Source: Bettongia penicillata ogilbyi (taxonomy: Eukaryota > Chordata > Mammalia > Diprotodontia > Potoroidae). From it: 64,000 nt of DNA. Shown one piece after another: positions 59,286 through 64,000 of the stretch. A program made the translations under genes and the position numbers. The stretch covers positions 2,894,704-2,958,703 of the forward strand of contig JAJHZJ010000336.1 of assembly GCA_023548195.1 (NCBI GenBank). The letters run 5' to 3'. Positions within the stretch are counted from its first letter, which is position 1. Each line of letters begins with the position of its first letter. Under the pieces are notes generated by a model, which had not been told where the DNA came from, ran no database searches, and saw only the letters and a program-made list of their open reading frames with translations.

Positions 59286-61985
59286 TATGACTGACTTAAG
59301 AGCATAAAGAATTGCATTGGGTAAATGGTCTGCCCTGCTTGCTCTCTGAACCCCTTAGAAGTACGCAATCCTTGTCCCAGTATATTATCTCCAGAGTTGC
59401 TCCAAGAAAGACTCATCTTTCACAAGCTCAGCCCAAGTATGGGGGCATGTACATAACAGGCTCTTAATAAGTGTTTGCTGGAATTAGTGAATTTGTGCTA
59501 TAGTTTTGACAGATTAGTTTTAAGTAGGGACAATGGAATTCCTTTTAACAGCTGGTGTCAGGGTACAGAACTGTGAAAATGGATCTACTAACTACCTTGA
59601 TTTGCTTGAGCTCCCCAATTATCCAGGACTGGCTGTGTTAGCTAAGATACAGGGCTGCTTGACATACCAACAATCCTTTGCAGTGACTGAGAGTAAACCC
59701 AACTCGATAAGCAGAAAATCAGCAACTCCGAAACCAATTAAGCTAATACCAGCTTTGAAGCAGACCCTGAGACGTTTGGTGGTTTAAAGAGATGTTCTTA
59801 CTTTCAGAGACTCTTCTGTTGGTTACAGGGTTCTTGGACATATACCATTTTACGTTTCTGGGAGACATGCCCTTATCTTATTGTGTTCAAGCCTCGAACT
59901 ATCAAGACAGTTCATCGCCAAGAATGCTTTCTGATTTGTGTATCAAAGGGCCACAGCTCTGATAGCTGGAATTCTTCACTACTTCCCATGTTTCCTGGAT
60001 CTCCCTCTCCCCTTGGGAATGGGGCTCCCTGCCTCATTCCTTTCTAGGACCTGCTCAATTCCCACCTTTCTCCCCAATTCTCTGCCTTCTTTTGTTTGAA
60101 AAGTATAAATACCTCATCCTTTCCAAATCCTCTTCAGATGGAAATGTCTCACTGCTCCAGTTTGCAAGCTCCTTCTCAGGCAACAAATGCATTTATAATC
60201 TTTGTAACCTGTGATCAGATTCTGGCTCATTCCAGGTTCACATTTTGGATCTGGGATTTCTTCCACTTTAACAGTCCACAGGGTTTGTTGTTGGGTTTGT
60301 TTTTTTATTTATTTAACAGAACTCACCCCCTTTCGAGAAAGTAGATTTAGACTTGATGAAAAGAAAGTCTCCTGACAATTAGAGCTATCCAAAGTGAAAA
60401 GGTCTGCTTCTGGAAGGAACAAGTTCGTTCAGTACAGGTCTTAAAACAGCATCAGCTGCCTGTCAGGTACACTGTAGAGAGGCTTCCTTGTTCAGAGAAT
60501 ACTAGATGGCCTCTGAAGTGATTTCCTTTGATGAGATGCTGGGGACAATTTAACAACTAACATGGTAATTGGGCCCTGGTTCTAATCTTTGCACTCCCAT
60601 CCCCCATTGACTAGGGACAGTCTCCCTAATTTTACCCAGGTTCACAAGGGGCTAAACAAGATTTTGTGTATAGGTACAGAGTGCCCTGTACAGTTCTCAG
60701 CAGCCAGTAGTGGGTCAAGAGCGTCATCTTCAGAAACAGAGAACACCATTTGATGTATCATGTTTCTAAGATGGTATTTGACTCTCCAAGGTAGGGTGGG
60801 ATAGTGGAAAGAGCCCTAGTTTTTAAGTTAGACCAGTTGGGTATCGTCAGAATCCACCACTAATACAAAAGCTATGTGATCAAGTTAAATTTTTTCACCT
60901 TCATGGGTCCCAGAGTTGTCTACCCCACGAGGTTAAGGATTAAGGGAAATAACACATATTGAAAATACTTTGAAGTGTGTTACAGGAAGATTCTTAAGAT
61001 AATCTAAAGCCACATAACAACCTTCTCAAAAGTATAAGCTTTCTTATCTGATTCTGTAGTCAGGAGAGGGAGAAGTCTTTTGAATGGGCAAGTGAGGACA
61101 CCCCCAACATACTTGTCCTGGGGCTCCCTTTCCAGGCTCTGAGTCCCCGATGCCAACCAACATAAACATAGCTAGGACTTGGTAAGGAAGCGCTCCTCAG
61201 TGGCTGCAATGCGTAATATTTTCCAGCAGGATTTGGCTTCTTTAGATGTTGCAGTGGAGAAACAAGATTATAAAAAGAGGAGTGGCAAGGTATCATATGG
61301 GCTGAGAGGAATTTTATGTTTAAAAGACTCAGCTTTCTCCCCTACAAACCAAAGAACACTATCTTTGTGTTTTAGCAAGAGGGAAAGAAGACACAAAATC
61401 AAAAACAGCCTTTACTTCGGTTGTCTCCAGATTTTAGAGCCTTTGCATGGGGAGGTGGGGGGGAGAAAGGGAGTCAGGATTAAGCCATAGCAATCCCTCA
61501 CTGCGGCCAGCCCCGATCAGAGACTACGCTCCTTTCCACCATGGGTTTCATGGTGCCTCAGATCATGGTCCAGGTCCACTGCAACTCCTCTAGCCCTAAT
61601 GACTCATTTGGAGGTTCAGTGCCAGAACATACCATCGGTGGGTCTACAACTTACACCTATCCAGAACTTTAAGATTTGCAAAGCATTTTCCTCACAATCC
61701 TATTAATGCTCAAGTCCAATTTACAGATGAGGAAACAACCTCAGAAAGGTTAAATTTCTTGCCTGAGCTTTCTCGCACATGTCCAACATCCCATCTACTC
61801 CATGATGCTGCAGTGGAAAGGGAATGATAGAAGACTTGGGGGCAAGAAACAAAGAATGGGCAGGTACATAAAGAATCCTAAACTATAATTTGGGAATTCC
61901 TTACAGAATTCTTCCCAATCAGGACTGGGGGGGAGGGGGGATGATGGGGTGAAAGAGAGGAATACTAAAAGGGAGTCTTCATTCC
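59286..61985. other. No gene recognised; MIR remnants
   Basis: MIR-like remnants lie at about 60780-61010 (plus) and 61650-61800 (minus). The rest looks unique. Open frames of up to 103 codons have no recognisable domain or splice context. Confidence 0.4.
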
Positions 61986-63030
61986 ATTGCTACAAACCTC
62001 AACCTCTTTCTACACTCTTCTCACCATTCACAAAGCCACTTCCCTAATGCAGGCTCTTCAGAGACTCTTGCCTCAAGTCTTGCAATGGTTAGTTCGGTCT
62101 CCTTGCTCCTCCCATGATCAAGTCTTTGTAAAAGCACAGGCATGTCACTTAAAAATACTGGGAGAGGGGGAGGTTTCTCTTATTACTTCTATGATAAATA
62201 GACACCTCAGTTCAGCATTTAAAATGCTCCATAATCTAGCTAGTTTCCCTTTCCAGACAGAACTCATAGCATTCCTCTTTATGAACATCCAAGTCAAGTC
62301 AGTCTGGACTCAGTACTCTCAACTCAGAGCATTCTATCTTCTGCTTCCTTGGCACAGGTTGCCCCCAATGCCTGGACTGCCCTTCCTTCTCTCCTCCCCT
62401 TAGTTCCCTTCCCCCTGAATTAGTACTCTCTCCCTCTTTTAATCATCTTGCACTCGGCCATTTGTGTAAACGTCAAATTCTCCCAGAATACAAGGCAAGA
62501 AGTTGCACTGGTTAGGCACTTGTTTGATTGCTGACCTCCCTCCCCCATCCATTCAGTAAACTCTGGTTTAATCCCCAGTAACTCCGGGATCATCGGATTT
62601 CTGTCTCCGGCTCTTGAGACTCAATAAATAGGCTCTCTTTCTTTCTTTCCAGGCTTCTTCTACTTCAGTCACTGATTTGGTGCCACTGGCCTCTGTGTGG
62701 TTCCTTGTCCAAGGTGCTCTGTCCTAACTCCATGCATCTTCTGTGGCTGTTCCCCATACCTGGAATGCTCTCCCTCCTCCTGTCTACTCCTGGCTTCCCT
62801 CAGGTCTCAGCTAAAATCCCATCTTCCGTAAGTTTTGTCAGTCCCCTTTGGGGCTAATTCTTTCCCTCTGAGACTACCTAACTAAAAAGCCTGATAGATA
62901 TAGGGTTGTTTGTATGCCTTCTCCCCCATTAGAATGTTAGCAGAGACCTTTTTTCAGGCCTTTCTTTGTAACTCCAGTGCTTAGCTGAGCATTTGGCAGA
63001 TAGCAGGCACTTAATCCTTGCTTACTTGAT
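61986..63030 (+). repeat. Two L2 3' regions
   Basis: 61986-62470 ('TGAACATCCAAGTCAAGTCA', then L2-type tail) and 62650-63030 ('CCATACCTGGAATGCTCTCC', 'AACTCCAGTGCTTAGCTGAG'). Confidence 0.65.
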
Positions 63031-64000
63031 TTGTAGAATGCAAGAAAAAGGAGACAGGACAAGGTGTGTTTGTAAGAGAAGAGAGACTGCCAGCACTGTT
63101 AAATGGTACTTCTTTCTGAGAAAGGTTGCTCATCTTTATTTCCCACCTCTCCCAATTCTCCCAGCAAGGCTCTTGGCCCCAGAAACCAAGAGTCTCTAAA
63201 GAACAGCCTAGTCCTATCTTCAGCAAGGGGGGCAGACTAGCTGCCAGTCAACCACATCTCGGGCTGACTCAGTTGATTCCTCAGTCTACCCCTCACCCCT
63301 GACTGCTGAAAAGGGGAAGAGAGGAGGGAATGTCAGAAATAACAATTACACGGAGACTGAAAGTTTGCGAAGTGCTCTACATGTTATCTCATTTCTGAAA
63401 CTTGGAGGTCCTCCAAGTCATTCTTTTCACGCAATACAGCACTGTAAGTGGCATGCTGCCCATGATCGTTACCTAGAGAAATGGGGGAAGACAATAACTA
63501 CCTGAGATCAACCTGGGGCTAGGGGCAGAATTCAGAATCTTGTCCCAGCCCCAAAGTGTCTAACCTATTTTACTGGAAGGGCCTGAGAACGGTATGATTT
63601 TACTTAGGAAGAAAAAAAAAGGTGAGGGAGAGAAATTATTGCCTAGAATTTAGGTAATATTTTAAGGTTTGCAAAGCACTTTATCATCCCATTTGATCCT
63701 TACAACAATCCTTCGAGGTAGGATCTGTTATCCCCACTTTACAGATGAGAAAACTCAGGCAAAGGTTAAGAGACATGCCCAGGGTCACACAGCTCATGTC
63801 TGTGTGAACTGGAACTTGCACTATGGCACCTGTGTTGAAATCACACACACACACCCTCCATGCAGGGAATGCTTTCCTCCTTTCACTTTAGACAGATCTT
63901 ACCCATCCTTCAGGATATAACTCAAACACTACCCGCCTCTTCCATGAAGTCATCCTGGACTGCTCCAGCACCAATTTATCCCCCTCCTCTAAAATTTCCC
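63031..64000. repeat. MIR remnants and L2 3' region to the window edge
   Basis: 63340-63560 and 63655-63800 are MIR-like, the second reversed with 'CACTTTACAGATGAGAAAAC' and 'GCCCAGGGTCACACAGCTCA'. An (AC)n follows at about 63843. An L2 region (63855-64000) runs off the edge. Confidence 0.65.

Noticed and set aside
48075..64000. WBP1L exons expected from human gene order
   Set aside because: No stretch resembling the cysteine-rich or proline-rich parts of that protein was found on either strand.

Overview
This is vertebrate nuclear DNA, almost certainly from a marsupial. Two intact spliced genes with mammalian orthologues (BORCS7 and CYP17A1) lie in a mass of interspersed repeats. The repeats are of marsupial type: several copies of two tRNA-headed SINEs, A-rich LINE-1 copies, a half-LINE-1 (HAL1), and abundant old L2, MIR and CR1/L3-like debris. 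The species cannot be fixed from the sequence alone. There is no bacterial or phage content, no CRISPR array and no RNA gene that I can see.

Layout. Positions 1-5362 are repeats and unique intergenic DNA downstream of BORCS7. Positions 5363-10502 hold BORCS7 on the minus strand: five coding exons, 105 aa, one exon of only 21 nt. Its CpG-island promoter (about 10240-10860) carries ZNF143-like and NRF1 sites. Positions 10900-26800 are a repeat field (L2, CR1/L3, MIR, L1 ends, SINEs, a Tigger1-like deletion derivative, a possible decayed retroviral segment). Positions 26790-39240 are a five-layer nest: an L2 holds a hAT-like MITE, which holds an older L1, which holds a KPNA2 processed pseudogene and a second, near full-length L1 inserted at the same nick. 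Positions 39735-48074 hold CYP17A1 on the plus strand: eight exons, 506 aa, all signature residues present, with an SF-1-like site and a TATA-like box upstream. Positions 48075-54290 are mostly unique sequence with microsatellites. Positions 54291-58190 are a gammaretrovirus-type LTR with a tRNA-Gln primer-binding site, interrupted by a 2.9 kb HAL1. The rest is L2, MIR and SINE sequence.

How the genes relate. CYP17A1 is the microsomal steroid 17-alpha-hydroxylase/17,20-lyase. BORCS7 is a subunit of the BORC complex that positions lysosomes. They share no pathway. Their divergent head-to-head order matches the human order CYP17A1-BORCS7-AS3MT read in reverse. AS3MT and WBP1L, the next human neighbours on either side, were not recognised in the window. 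Most lineage-specific change here is retrotransposition into the 29 kb between the two genes. I found no unknown biological system. The most unusual observations are the nested insertions, the repeated use of one integration site, and the HAL1-in-LTR structure.
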